Shown here in pieces: positions 1 to 6,146 of a stretch of DNA of 9,890 bases. Source of the DNA: Streptosporangiaceae bacterium. GTDB taxonomy: Bacteria; Actinomycetota; Actinomycetes; Streptosporangiales; Streptosporangiaceae. Both the position numbers and the translations under genes were made by a program. The DNA lies in the NCBI GenBank assembly GCA_030052355.1, contig JASIGS010000412.1:1-9890 (forward strand). Direction: 5' to 3'. The notes under the pieces are model-generated. The model saw only the letters and a list, made by a program, of their open reading frames with translations. It had not been told where the DNA came from and did not search any database. Each line of letters starts with the position of its first letter. Position 1 is the stretch's first letter.

Positions 1-1050
1 GGGGACATCTACCTGTTCAAAAACAACACCGACTCGGCAGGCAACTCCTACGGCTGCCACGAGAACTACCTGGTCGGCAGGCACGGCGAGTTCGGCCGGC
101 TCGCCGACGTGCTCATTCCCTTCCTGGTCACCAGGCAGCTCATCTGCGGCGCCGGCAAGGTCCTCCAGACACCGCGTGGCGCGGTGTACTGCGTCAGTCA
201 GCGGGCCGAGCACATCTGGGAGGGAGTCTCGTCGGCTACGACGCGTTCCCGGCCCATCATCAACACCAGGGACGAGCCGCACGCGGACGCAGAGCGGTTC
301 CGCCGGCTGCACGTGATCGTCGGCGACTCCAACATGAGCGAGACGACCATGCTGCTGAAGGTCGGGGCCACCGACCTGGTGCTGCGGATGGTCGAGGCCG
401 GCATTGTCATGCGCGACCTGACGCTGGAGAACCCGATCAGGGCGATCAGGGACGTCAGCCACGACATGACTGGCCGCAGGAAGGTGCGGCTCGCCAACGG
501 CCGTGAGGTCAGCGCGCTCGACATCCAGCAGGAGTACCTGGCGAAGGCGCTGGACTTCACCGCGCGCAAGGGCGCTGACGCGGTGACGACGCGCGTACTC
601 GAACTGTGGGGGCGCACGCTGCGCGCCGTGGAGACCGGGGACCTCGGGCTGGTCGCGCGCGAGATCGACTGGGTGACGAAGCTCCAGCTGATCGAGCGCT
701 ACCGGGCCAAGCACGACCTCGCGCTCGCGTCGCCCCGGGTCGCTCAGCTCGACCTCGCCTACCACGACGTGCACCGTGGCCGGGGCCTCTACTACCTGCT
801 GCAGAAGCGCGACGCGGTCGAGCGCGCCTGCCGTGACCTGGACATTTTCACGGCCAAGTCGATACCGCCGCAGACCACGCGGGCGCGGCTGCGCGGCGAG
901 TTCATCGCCCGAGCGCAGGACCGGCGGCGGGACTTCACGGTCGACTGGGTGCACCTGAAGCTCAACGACCAGGCGCAGCGCACCGTGCTGTGCAAGGACC
1001 CGTTCCGGTCCGTCGATGAGCGGGTGGAGAAGCTCATCGCCGGAATGTAG
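1..1050 (+). CDS. pafA: Pup-protein ligase PafA, 3' part (5' end outside window)
   Basis: PafA uses ATP to activate the C-terminal glutamate of the small protein Pup and joins it to substrate lysines, marking cytosolic proteins for the mycobacterial-type proteasome. The frame is open from base 1, and 349 residues are visible. The family is about 450 residues long, so roughly the first 100, including the N-terminal part of the ATP/catalytic site, are missing. Seen directly: the highly conserved [18 protein letters not shown] stretch at visible residues 8-25, [13 protein letters not shown] at about 84-96 followed by the [14 protein letters not shown] core, and a C-terminal region ending [18 protein letters not shown], typical of the small C-terminal domain. 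No frameshift or missing motif was seen in the visible part. The stop (TAG) lies directly on a hairpin. The pafB/pafC pair lies about 7 kb downstream, supporting the assignment. The related Pup deamidase Dop shares the fold, but the C-terminal sequence fits PafA better. Confidence 0.96.
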   Translation, partial: GDIYLFKNNTDSAGNSYGCHENYLVGRHGEFGRLADVLIPFLVTRQLICGAGKVLQTPRGAVYCVSQRAEHIWEGVSSATTRSRPIINTRDEPHADAERFRRLHVIVGDSNMSETTMLLKVGATDLVLRMVEAGIVMRDLTLENPIRAIRDVSHDMTGRRKVRLANGREVSALDIQQEYLAKALDFTARKGADAVTTRVLELWGRTLRAVETGDLGLVAREIDWVTKLQLIERYRAKHDLALASPRVAQLDLAYHDVHRGRGLYYLLQKRDAVERACRDLDIFTAKSIPPQTTRARLRGEFIARAQDRRRDFTVDWVHLKLNDQAQRTVLCKDPFRSVDERVEKLIAGM

Positions 1051-1072
1051 CAAGTCGCCGACCCCGACTTGC
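1050..1072 (+). terminator. Hairpin directly after pafA, possible terminator
   Basis: CAAGTCG at 1051-1057 is the exact reverse complement of CGACTTG at 1065-1071, and 1050 G pairs with 1072 C. This gives an 8-bp stem around a 7-nt loop that starts on the last base of the pafA stop codon. No T-run follows, so it would be an actinobacterial type of terminator without a U-tract, or an mRNA 3' end stabiliser. Position supports the call; the stem is short, so strength is uncertain. Confidence 0.45.
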
Positions 1073-1117
1073 CGAGTTACCGTCGCGTCGTTCCCGGGCT
1101 TTGCCGCCTGCAGTTGT

Positions 1118-1123
1118 TAGGCT
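1118..1123 (+). promoter_or_regulatory. Possible -10 element for the sugar cassette
   Basis: TAGGCT fits the actinobacterial TANNNT -10 consensus and lies in the 116-nt gap after pafA. Transcription would start near 1130, giving a leader of about 37 nt that contains the GGAGG ribosome binding site of the dehydrogenase gene. I see no convincing -35 element. The same hexamer occurs before the FKBP lipoprotein gene (6106-6111). Single-motif evidence only. Confidence 0.3.
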
Positions 1124-1153
1124 CGGCGCGAGTTCGTCAGGGTCAGCGTCATC

Positions 1154-1158
1154 GGAGG
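1154..1158 (+). promoter_or_regulatory. Shine-Dalgarno GGAGG that fixes the dehydrogenase start
   Basis: A perfect GGAGG lies 8 nt before GTG 1167. It decides the start in favour of 1167 over an in-frame TTG at 1101, which would add 22 low-complexity residues with no family similarity. Confidence 0.7.
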
Positions 1159-1166
1159 CTTGCTCA

Positions 1167-2345
1167 GTGGCTGAGCCGCCACGCGACAGCCGCTTCAGTC
1201 GTGATGCGGTCGTGGTCGGAGGCTGCGGTCACGTCGGGCTGCCGTTGGCCGTAGCGCTCGCCAGCCGCGGCGCAACCGTGGCCATCTGCGACACGGACGC
1301 CCGCGCGGTTGGCACCCTCCGGTCAGGCCGGATGCCGTTCGCCGAGCCCGGGGCCGCAGCGCCGCTGCGCCGTGCGCTGGCCGCCGGCATCTTGACGGCG
1401 ACCACCGATCCCGCGGTGACCTCCACCGCCGGATCCGTGATCCTCGTGACCGGCGAACCGCCGGATGTAGCCCTGGCCGGGCTGACGGCTCACCTGCGGG
1501 CGGGCCAGCTGCTCGTGCTGCGCTCTACCGTGGGACCTGGCGGGACTGCGCGGGCCGAGAAACTGTGCGCCGATCTCGGTCTCGACTGCGATGTCGCGTA
1601 CTGCCCTGAGCGCATCGCCGAGGGCCGGGCGATGTCCGAGCTCTTCGAGCTGCCGCAGCTGATCGGCAGCCGCTCGCAGGCCGGGCTCGCCCGGGCCGCG
1701 CAGCTGTTCCGGCTCGTCACGCCGGCGGTCGTGAGCATGTCGCCCGAGGAAGCCGAGCTTGCGAAGCTGTACGCCAACGCCTGGCGGTACGTCAGCTTCG
1801 CCGTCGCCAACCAGTTTTACGAGATCGCCAACGACCAGGGACTGGACTACGAGCGGATCAGGCAGTGCATGACCGCGGGCTACGAACGCGGCGCGGAGCT
1901 GCCGAGGGCGGGCTTCGCCGCCGGCCCCTGCCTGCCCAAGGACACCCGTGCGCTGGCCGCGGCGCACCCGGCGTTCAGCCTCGGGCCCGCGGCTCTCGCC
2001 GCCAACGAGGGCCTCGCGGACTATCTCGCCGCGCGCCTGGACCAGCGCTACGGCCTGAACGGGATGTGCGTCGGCATCCTCGGGATGGCATTCAAGGCAG
2101 GCTCAGACGACACCCGGCAAAGCCTGTCCTACCGGCTGAAGCGGCTGATCGCGGCGCGCGGGGCGCGCGTGCTGTGCACCGACCCTATGGTGCGCGATGA
2201 CCTGGACTTGCTGCCGCTGCAGGAGGTTGTCGCCCGCGCGGACCTGCTGGTGGTGGCGACGCCGCAGCCGGAGTACCAGAGCCTTTGCACCGACAAGCCG
2301 GTCGCGGACATCTGGGGCGTGACCGGAACGGGGGTGCGCACGTGA
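1167..2345 (+). CDS. UDP-glucose/GDP-mannose dehydrogenase family protein
   Basis: Family members oxidise the C6 alcohol of an NDP-hexose to a uronic acid in two NAD-dependent steps in the cytosol. The protein has 392 residues. Seen: an N-terminal Rossmann motif GGCGHVGLP (18-26); the central helix with ELAKLYANAWRY, where K200 and N204 match the family's substrate-site Lys/Asn; the catalytic-Cys segment GPCLPKDTRAL with Cys255, Lys258 and Asp259; and the C-terminal hallmark GMAFKAGSDDTRQS (306-319). The GPCLPKDTRAL form recalls UDP-HexNAc dehydrogenases as much as UDP-glucose dehydrogenase, so the substrate is open. The loop after VILVTG (91-96) looks shorter than the usual VGTP-containing loop, and the whole protein is somewhat short. 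The start is GTG 1167, set by GGAGG 8 nt upstream. Its stop overlaps the next start (GTGA, 2342-2345), making it the first gene of a coupled operon. Confidence 0.88.
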   Translation: MAEPPRDSRFSRDAVVVGGCGHVGLPLAVALASRGATVAICDTDARAVGTLRSGRMPFAEPGAAAPLRRALAAGILTATTDPAVTSTAGSVILVTGEPPDVALAGLTAHLRAGQLLVLRSTVGPGGTARAEKLCADLGLDCDVAYCPERIAEGRAMSELFELPQLIGSRSQAGLARAAQLFRLVTPAVVSMSPEEAELAKLYANAWRYVSFAVANQFYEIANDQGLDYERIRQCMTAGYERGAELPRAGFAAGPCLPKDTRALAAAHPAFSLGPAALAANEGLADYLAARLDQRYGLNGMCVGILGMAFKAGSDDTRQSLSYRLKRLIAARGARVLCTDPMVRDDLDLLPLQEVVARADLLVVATPQPEYQSLCTDKPVADIWGVTGTGVRT

Positions 2346-3121
2346 CGCATGCGCTCGTGACACAGCGACCGCGGTTCTCGGTGGTGATGCCGGCCCACGA
2401 GGAGGGCGAGCGGATCACCGCGGTGCTGGACAGGCTGTTCGACTCGGTCCCGGCGTCTTGTCAGGTGCTGGTCGTGGTAGACAGCGCGGCCGACTCGACC
2501 GCGGGCGTGGTCGGCTACTACGCGAGAACCCAGCCCCAGCTTGAGTGCCTGGTCAACAACTACGGCAGCGGCCCGGCGGCGGCGATCAGGTACGGCATGG
2601 ACCGCGCCAGCGGTCCGGTGATCGTGGTCACGATGGCCGACGGCAGTGACGACCCGCGCCAGATCGAGGAGTTGTGCGCTCAGGTCGAGCGAGGCGCGGT
2701 GGTCTGCGCGGCGTCAAGATACTCGCCAGGCGGCCAGCAGATCGGCGGCCCTGTCGTGAAGACCATGCTGTCGCGGCTGGCCGGAACGTCGCTGCAGGCA
2801 CTCGCCAGGCCCGGGACACGCGACGCCACCAACTCGTTCAAGGCGTACTCGGTGGCGTTCCTTCGCACCGTCGGGGTTGAGTCCCACCGCGGGTTCGAGG
2901 TCGGGATCGAGCTGACAGCCAAGGCGCGGCGGCTGCGGCTGCCGGTCACCGAGGTCCCGACGACCTGGCAGGAGCGGGCCGGCGGCGGGTCAAGCTTCAG
3001 GCTGGTCCGCTGGCTGCCCGGGTACCTGCGCTGGTACCTGTTCTGCTTCGGGCGGCGGCTGACCGTGGAGCAGGTCGCTGCCAGGCAGCTGCGGGCCGTG
3101 CCGGGCGGTGCTACCCGGTGA
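2342..3121 (+). CDS. GT2 family glycosyltransferase, DPM/polyprenyl-phosphate sugar synthase-like
   Basis: The 259-residue protein looks like a soluble GT-A fold enzyme of the dolichol-phosphate mannose synthase group, which moves a sugar from an NDP-sugar to a polyprenyl phosphate on the inner membrane face. Seen: FSVVMPAHEEGERI (12-25) at the N-terminal strand; VLVVVDSAADST (42-53), the position of the DPM DDGSxDxT motif; the metal-site-like MADGSDDP (98-105); RDATNSFKAYS (160-170), matching the DPM RDxxSGFRAY region; and the PTTWQERAGGGSSFRL segment (206-221), like the conserved P-x-x-W-x-x-R-x-x-G-x-S. No C-terminal membrane segments follow, as in short DPM enzymes. The GTG start overlaps the previous stop; a second in-frame GTG lies at 2357. 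The stop overlaps the next gene's start (GTGA, 3118-3121). Donor sugar unknown. A transfer to another acceptor is possible but less likely given the DPM-type motifs. Confidence 0.85.
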   Translation: MTHALVTQRPRFSVVMPAHEEGERITAVLDRLFDSVPASCQVLVVVDSAADSTAGVVGYYARTQPQLECLVNNYGSGPAAAIRYGMDRASGPVIVVTMADGSDDPRQIEELCAQVERGAVVCAASRYSPGGQQIGGPVVKTMLSRLAGTSLQALARPGTRDATNSFKAYSVAFLRTVGVESHRGFEVGIELTAKARRLRLPVTEVPTTWQERAGGGSSFRLVRWLPGYLRWYLFCFGRRLTVEQVAARQLRAVPGGATR

Positions 3122-4146
3122 GCGAGCGCGTACTGGTCAGCGGGTCGGCGGGCTTCATCGGCGGCTACCTGACCGCAGAGTTGCTTGCGCGCGGGTACCA
3201 GGTGATCGGCGTCGACAACTTCAGCAAGTACGGCCCGAGGCCGTCGCCGCATGCCGGCAACGCGGCGTTCACGTTCGTCGAGGGGGATGCCGCCGACCCG
3301 GCGCTGATGTCCGCGCTTCTCGCGGGCTGCGACCAGTTCATCGCGGCGGCGGCGATGGTCGGCGGCATCTCATATTTCCATGCCTATCCGTACGACATCC
3401 TCGCCGCCAACGAGAGGATCATGGCCGGCAGCCTCGACGCCGCGATCTCGGCTCACCGCCAGGGCAAGCTACGCAAGGTCACCTACGTCTCGTCGTCGAT
3501 GGTGTACGAGAGCGCCGCGAGCTGGCCGTCGCACGAGGGGCAGCAGCTATGCGTGCCGCCACCGCGATCCGCTTACGGGTTCCAGAAGCTGGCCGGGGAG
3601 TACTTTGCCCGCGCCGCGTGGGAGCAGTACGGCCTTCCGTTCACGATCGTCCGGCCGTTCAACTGCGTGGGCACCGGCGAGTCCCGGGCGCTGCGCGCCG
3701 GCGAGGTCTGTTCAGGCGACGTCAAGCTGGCGATGAGCCACGTCGTACCCGACCTCGTGGTCAAGGTGCTGAAGGGCCAGGACCCGCTGCGGATACTCGG
3801 CTCGGGCAGCCAGCGCCGGCACTTCACCTACGGCGGTGACGTCGCCCGGGGGATCGTCGCGGCGATGGAGCACCCGCGAGCGACAGGCGAGGACTTCAAC
3901 GTGTCAGCTACGACCGGCACGACGGTGCTGGAGCTCGCCGGCCTGATCTGGGCCAAGATCAGGGGGCCCGACGAGCCGCTCCGGGTCGAGCACGACGCAC
4001 CGTACCGGCACGACGTCCAGTGCCGGACACCCGCGACCGGTAAGGCGAGGCGGATCCTCGGTTTCGAGGCGAGCACGACTCTCGGCGAGATGCTCGACGA
4101 GGTGATCGGCTGGGTCGGGCAGGCACTCGAGGCCGGCCTGCTATGA
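3118..4146 (+). CDS. NAD-dependent epimerase/dehydratase (extended SDR), sugar-nucleotide type
   Basis: This 342-residue protein is an extended short-chain dehydrogenase of the kind that epimerises, dehydrates or reduces NDP-sugars in the cytosol using bound NAD(P). Seen: the Rossmann motif GSAGFIGGY (9-17); Asp33 in GVDNFSKYG, which would favour NAD over NADP; the SSSMVYE catalytic-serine segment (125-131); and the catalytic pair Tyr153/Lys157 in SAYGFQKLAGEYF. RPFNCVGTGE (about 179-188) and GSGSQRRHFTYGGDVARGI match the substrate-binding half of GalE/GME-like enzymes. AAMVGGISYFHAYPYDIL (78-95) resembles the GDP-mannose 3,5-epimerase/GDP-fucose synthase style of loop, but I cannot assign a reaction. 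It starts at GTG 3118, overlapping the previous stop by 4 nt, and ends in an ATGA overlap leading into the duplicated start region of the next gene. Confidence 0.88.
   Translation: MSERVLVSGSAGFIGGYLTAELLARGYQVIGVDNFSKYGPRPSPHAGNAAFTFVEGDAADPALMSALLAGCDQFIAAAAMVGGISYFHAYPYDILAANERIMAGSLDAAISAHRQGKLRKVTYVSSSMVYESAASWPSHEGQQLCVPPPRSAYGFQKLAGEYFARAAWEQYGLPFTIVRPFNCVGTGESRALRAGEVCSGDVKLAMSHVVPDLVVKVLKGQDPLRILGSGSQRRHFTYGGDVARGIVAAMEHPRATGEDFNVSATTGTTVLELAGLIWAKIRGPDEPLRVEHDAPYRHDVQCRTPATGKARRILGFEASTTLGEMLDEVIGWVGQALEAGLL
4129..4132 (+). promoter_or_regulatory. Shine-Dalgarno GAGG, correctly spaced only for ATG 4143
   Basis: GAGG lies 10 nt before ATG 4143, but 24 and 38 nt before ATG 4157 and GTG 4171. 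It is the only good Shine-Dalgarno match near the membrane-protein gene, so direct initiation is best supported at the first mini-ORF rather than at the long gene itself. Confidence 0.4.
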
Positions 4147-4170
4147 CGGTGCTGCCATGACGGTGCTGCC
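4143..4170 (+). repeat. Tandem 14-bp duplication making a stop/start relay
   Basis: ATGACGGTGCTGCC occurs twice, at 4143-4156 and 4157-4170, followed by GTGACC. Because 14 is not a multiple of 3, each copy shifts frame. The first ATG overlaps the epimerase stop and reads MTVLP then stops (4143-4160). The second ATG overlaps that stop and reads MTVLP then stops (4157-4174). GTG 4171, the start of the membrane protein, overlaps the second stop. The result is three consecutive overlapping stop/start junctions. It probably arose by replication slippage; whether the pentapeptides are translated is unknown. Confidence 0.85.
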
Positions 4171-6108
4171 GTGACCGCTCTGGCGCGGGCCATGTCGGCG
4201 TTCCAGCGGGTGCTGCCCGGGCGACGCAAGCTGCCTGCGCGGCCTAAGCTGCCCAGCCTGCGCGGCCGGAGCGTGCGCCTGCCACGGTTGCGGTTGCCGG
4301 ACGGGCGGCCGCCCCGGCTGCCGCGGCTGCGCTGGCCGGGCCTGAGGCTGCCCCACTGGCGGCCGGCCCGGTGGTGGCCACCAGGATTGCGGCCAGCACG
4401 GCTGCGTCGGCCACGGTTCCTGACGCCAGATGCGCGGTCGCCACGCGCACTGCCCAAGCCAGCCACGGCGGGGACCGTGGCGGTGCGACCGGGTCGCCGG
4501 GCCAACCGAGCGCGCGGTCCTGGCGATGCCACCCGGGCCAGGTCCGCCTGGCTTGCGGTGCTGGCCCCGGGGGTGACCTGGCTGGTGGCGGGCGTGGTGC
4601 TGTTCGGCTGCTACCTGCACATGGCGCGGACCGTGCCGATCTCGTCGGACGGTGCTTCCAACGTCTTGCAGGCATGGGCGATGCTGCACGGGAACCCGCT
4701 GCTACGCGGCTGGATCGTGTCCGACGTGTCGTTCTACACCACCGAGTTGCCGCAGTACATGCTCGTCGAGCTGGTACGCGGACTGAGCCCGGACGTCGTG
4801 CACATAGCGGCCGCGCTGACCTACACCCTGCTTGTGCTGCTCACAGCCTGGGTCGCGAAGGGCAGGGCGAGGGGCGCCGAGGGTGTGCTCAGGGCGCTTC
4901 TCGCGGCGGGCGTGCTCATCGCGCCGCAGCAGTCGAGCGTGGACGTCCTGCTGGCAGGCCCTGACCACGTGGGCAGCGCGATACCGGTGCTTCTTCTCTT
5001 TGCGCTCGTCGACCGGGCGGGCCGGAAGTGGTACGTGCCGGCCGCTGCGTGGCTCCTGCTGTCCTGGGCGCTGGTCGCTGACCAGGTGGTGCTCATCACG
5101 GGCGTGGCCCCGGTGGCCTTCGTGGGACTGGCCCGCGGGTATGACCGCGTGGTCAGGCAGCGCAAGCCCGCGAGGAGTGCCTGGTTCGAGCTGGCCCTGA
5201 CGACCGCCGCGCTCGCGGCGGTGCCCGCGGCGCGGGAGACACTCAGGCTGATCGCCTCGAAGGGCGGGTTCGTCGTATGGCCGGTGAGCAACGCCCTGGC
5301 GCCGTTCGCCGAGCTGCCGCACAACCTGCTCCAGGTGATTCAGGGCATTCTCGTGCTGTTCGGCGCAAATTTCCCGGGTCAGCACGTGGGTGTCAGCGCG
5401 GGCGTCGCGCTGCTGCACCTCGTCGGGGTCGGCCTGGTGGCCTGGGCCACCGGCGTGGCCCTTCGCCGCTTCGCGATCTGCGAGGCCGTGGTGCAGTTGC
5501 TCGCCGCTGGGGTTGTCTTCAGCGTCGTGGCCTACATGCTCGGCCCGAACGCCATCCAGCCGAACAGCAGCCGTGAGTTTGTCGCAGTCCTGCCGTTCGG
5601 CGCCGCGCTTGCCGGGCGGTTGCTTGCCGGGCGGCTCCGCCGGGCCAGGATGGCTCCCGCGCTCGCCGTCGTGCTGGCTGGCTACCTCGCCGGCTTCGTC
5701 CTGGTCGCCAGCATGCCGGCGGCGCCTGCACCGAACCTGACCCTGGCCAGGTGGCTCGAAGCACACGGGCTCGATTACGGCCTGGCTGACTACTGGCTGG
5801 CCAACTCGGTGACGGTGGAGAGCGGCGGCAAGGTCGCAGTGCGGGCTGTGAGCAGCGGAAACTACCTGTGGGTGGACCGCTGGGAGACCGATACGAAGTG
5901 GTATTCGGCTTCCGCCCACATGGCGAACTTTGTCGTGATGCCGAGTAACGGCTCGCCGTGGCGGATGGCGCCGAGCGCCGCCGGGATGCTGAAGGCGTTC
6001 GGCGAGCCGGCCGAGGTCTACCTGCTCGACCGTTACACCGTCCTGGTGTGGGACAGCAACCTCCTGGCGTCGCCTGCTCTGCATATCGGACAAGGTCCAG
6101 GGGGGTAG
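4171..6108 (+). CDS. Polytopic membrane protein, candidate GT-C glycosyltransferase
   Basis: This 645-residue protein has an unusual basic N-terminal tail (about 1-125), then around ten hydrophobic segments beginning near 127-149 and ending near 495-515, and a C-terminal soluble part of about 130 residues. GT-C enzymes use polyprenyl-phosphate sugars and act on the outer face. The supporting signs are the overall shape and acidic residues in the loop after the first membrane segment (Asp160 in ISSDGASN, Asp185 in WIVSDVSFYTTELPQ), the usual place of the GT-C catalytic Asp. The C-terminal part (about 521-645), with NYLWVDRWETDTKWYSASAH, may be an exported domain. I do not recognise a named family. 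The preceding DPM-like GT2 gene fits a lipid-sugar supplier. The GTG start at 4171 lacks its own Shine-Dalgarno; a second possible start is ATG 4192. An ordinary unknown membrane protein is the alternative. Confidence 0.72.
   Translation: MTALARAMSAFQRVLPGRRKLPARPKLPSLRGRSVRLPRLRLPDGRPPRLPRLRWPGLRLPHWRPARWWPPGLRPARLRRPRFLTPDARSPRALPKPATAGTVAVRPGRRANRARGPGDATRARSAWLAVLAPGVTWLVAGVVLFGCYLHMARTVPISSDGASNVLQAWAMLHGNPLLRGWIVSDVSFYTTELPQYMLVELVRGLSPDVVHIAAALTYTLLVLLTAWVAKGRARGAEGVLRALLAAGVLIAPQQSSVDVLLAGPDHVGSAIPVLLLFALVDRAGRKWYVPAAAWLLLSWALVADQVVLITGVAPVAFVGLARGYDRVVRQRKPARSAWFELALTTAALAAVPAARETLRLIASKGGFVVWPVSNALAPFAELPHNLLQVIQGILVLFGANFPGQHVGVSAGVALLHLVGVGLVAWATGVALRRFAICEAVVQLLAAGVVFSVVAYMLGPNAIQPNSSREFVAVLPFGAALAGRLLAGRLRRARMAPALAVVLAGYLAGFVLVASMPAAPAPNLTLARWLEAHGLDYGLADYWLANSVTVESGGKVAVRAVSSGNYLWVDRWETDTKWYSASAHMANFVVMPSNGSPWRMAPSAAGMLKAFGEPAEVYLLDRYTVLVWDSNLLASPALHIGQGPGG
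4276..4338 (+). repeat. Imperfect repeat coding RLPRLR(L/W)P in the Arg/Pro-rich tail
   Basis: The 24-nt units at 4276-4299 and 4315-4338 encode RLPRLRLP (36-43) and RLPRLRWP (49-56). They are followed by related GLRLPHWRP and GLRPARLRRP. The units differ at third positions, so the protein pattern is kept while the DNA has diverged. Confidence 0.65.
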
Positions 6109-6111
6109 GCT
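6106..6111 (+). promoter_or_regulatory. Possible -10 element for the FKBP lipoprotein gene
   Basis: TAGGCT, a TANNNT match, begins on the stop codon of the membrane-protein gene. It would start transcription near 6118 and give a leader of about 29 nt that contains GAGG (6137-6140), 6 nt before ATG 6147. The -35 region is unconvincing. The 38-nt gap and the change of function suggest a separate transcription unit, but read-through from the cassette is equally possible. Confidence 0.3.
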
Positions 6112-6146
6112 GGCTGCATTCCAGCATCGAACTCCTGAGGAACGTC

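Noticed and set aside
1101..1166. Upstream TTG start for the dehydrogenase
   Set aside because: It would add 22 Ser/Ala-rich residues absent from the family, and would leave the perfect GGAGG at 1154 unexplained.
3828..4689. Minus-strand open frames opposite the epimerase end and the Arg/Pro-rich tail
   Set aside because: They are Gln/Arg/Gly/Pro low-complexity translations. I considered that the tail itself might be the false frame, but it runs continuously into the membrane domain and is coupled to the upstream gene.
4702..6093. A 463-codon open frame on the minus strand, opposite the membrane-protein gene
   Set aside because: Its predicted protein is a His/Arg/Gln-rich mix with no recognisable motif or domain, as expected from the antisense of GC-biased codons. 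The plus-strand frame shows clear membrane segments.
1100..6110. Insertion-sequence or attachment-site borders around the sugar cassette
   Set aside because: The only shared border sequence I found is TAGGCT (1118 and 6106), too short to be a target-site duplication and better read as a promoter-like hexamer. No transposase, integrase or tRNA end is present.
5958..6146. Longer N-terminus for the FKBP protein from an upstream in-frame start
   Set aside because: It would overlap the membrane-protein gene by 150 nt and bury the lipoprotein signal sequence that begins exactly at ATG 6147.
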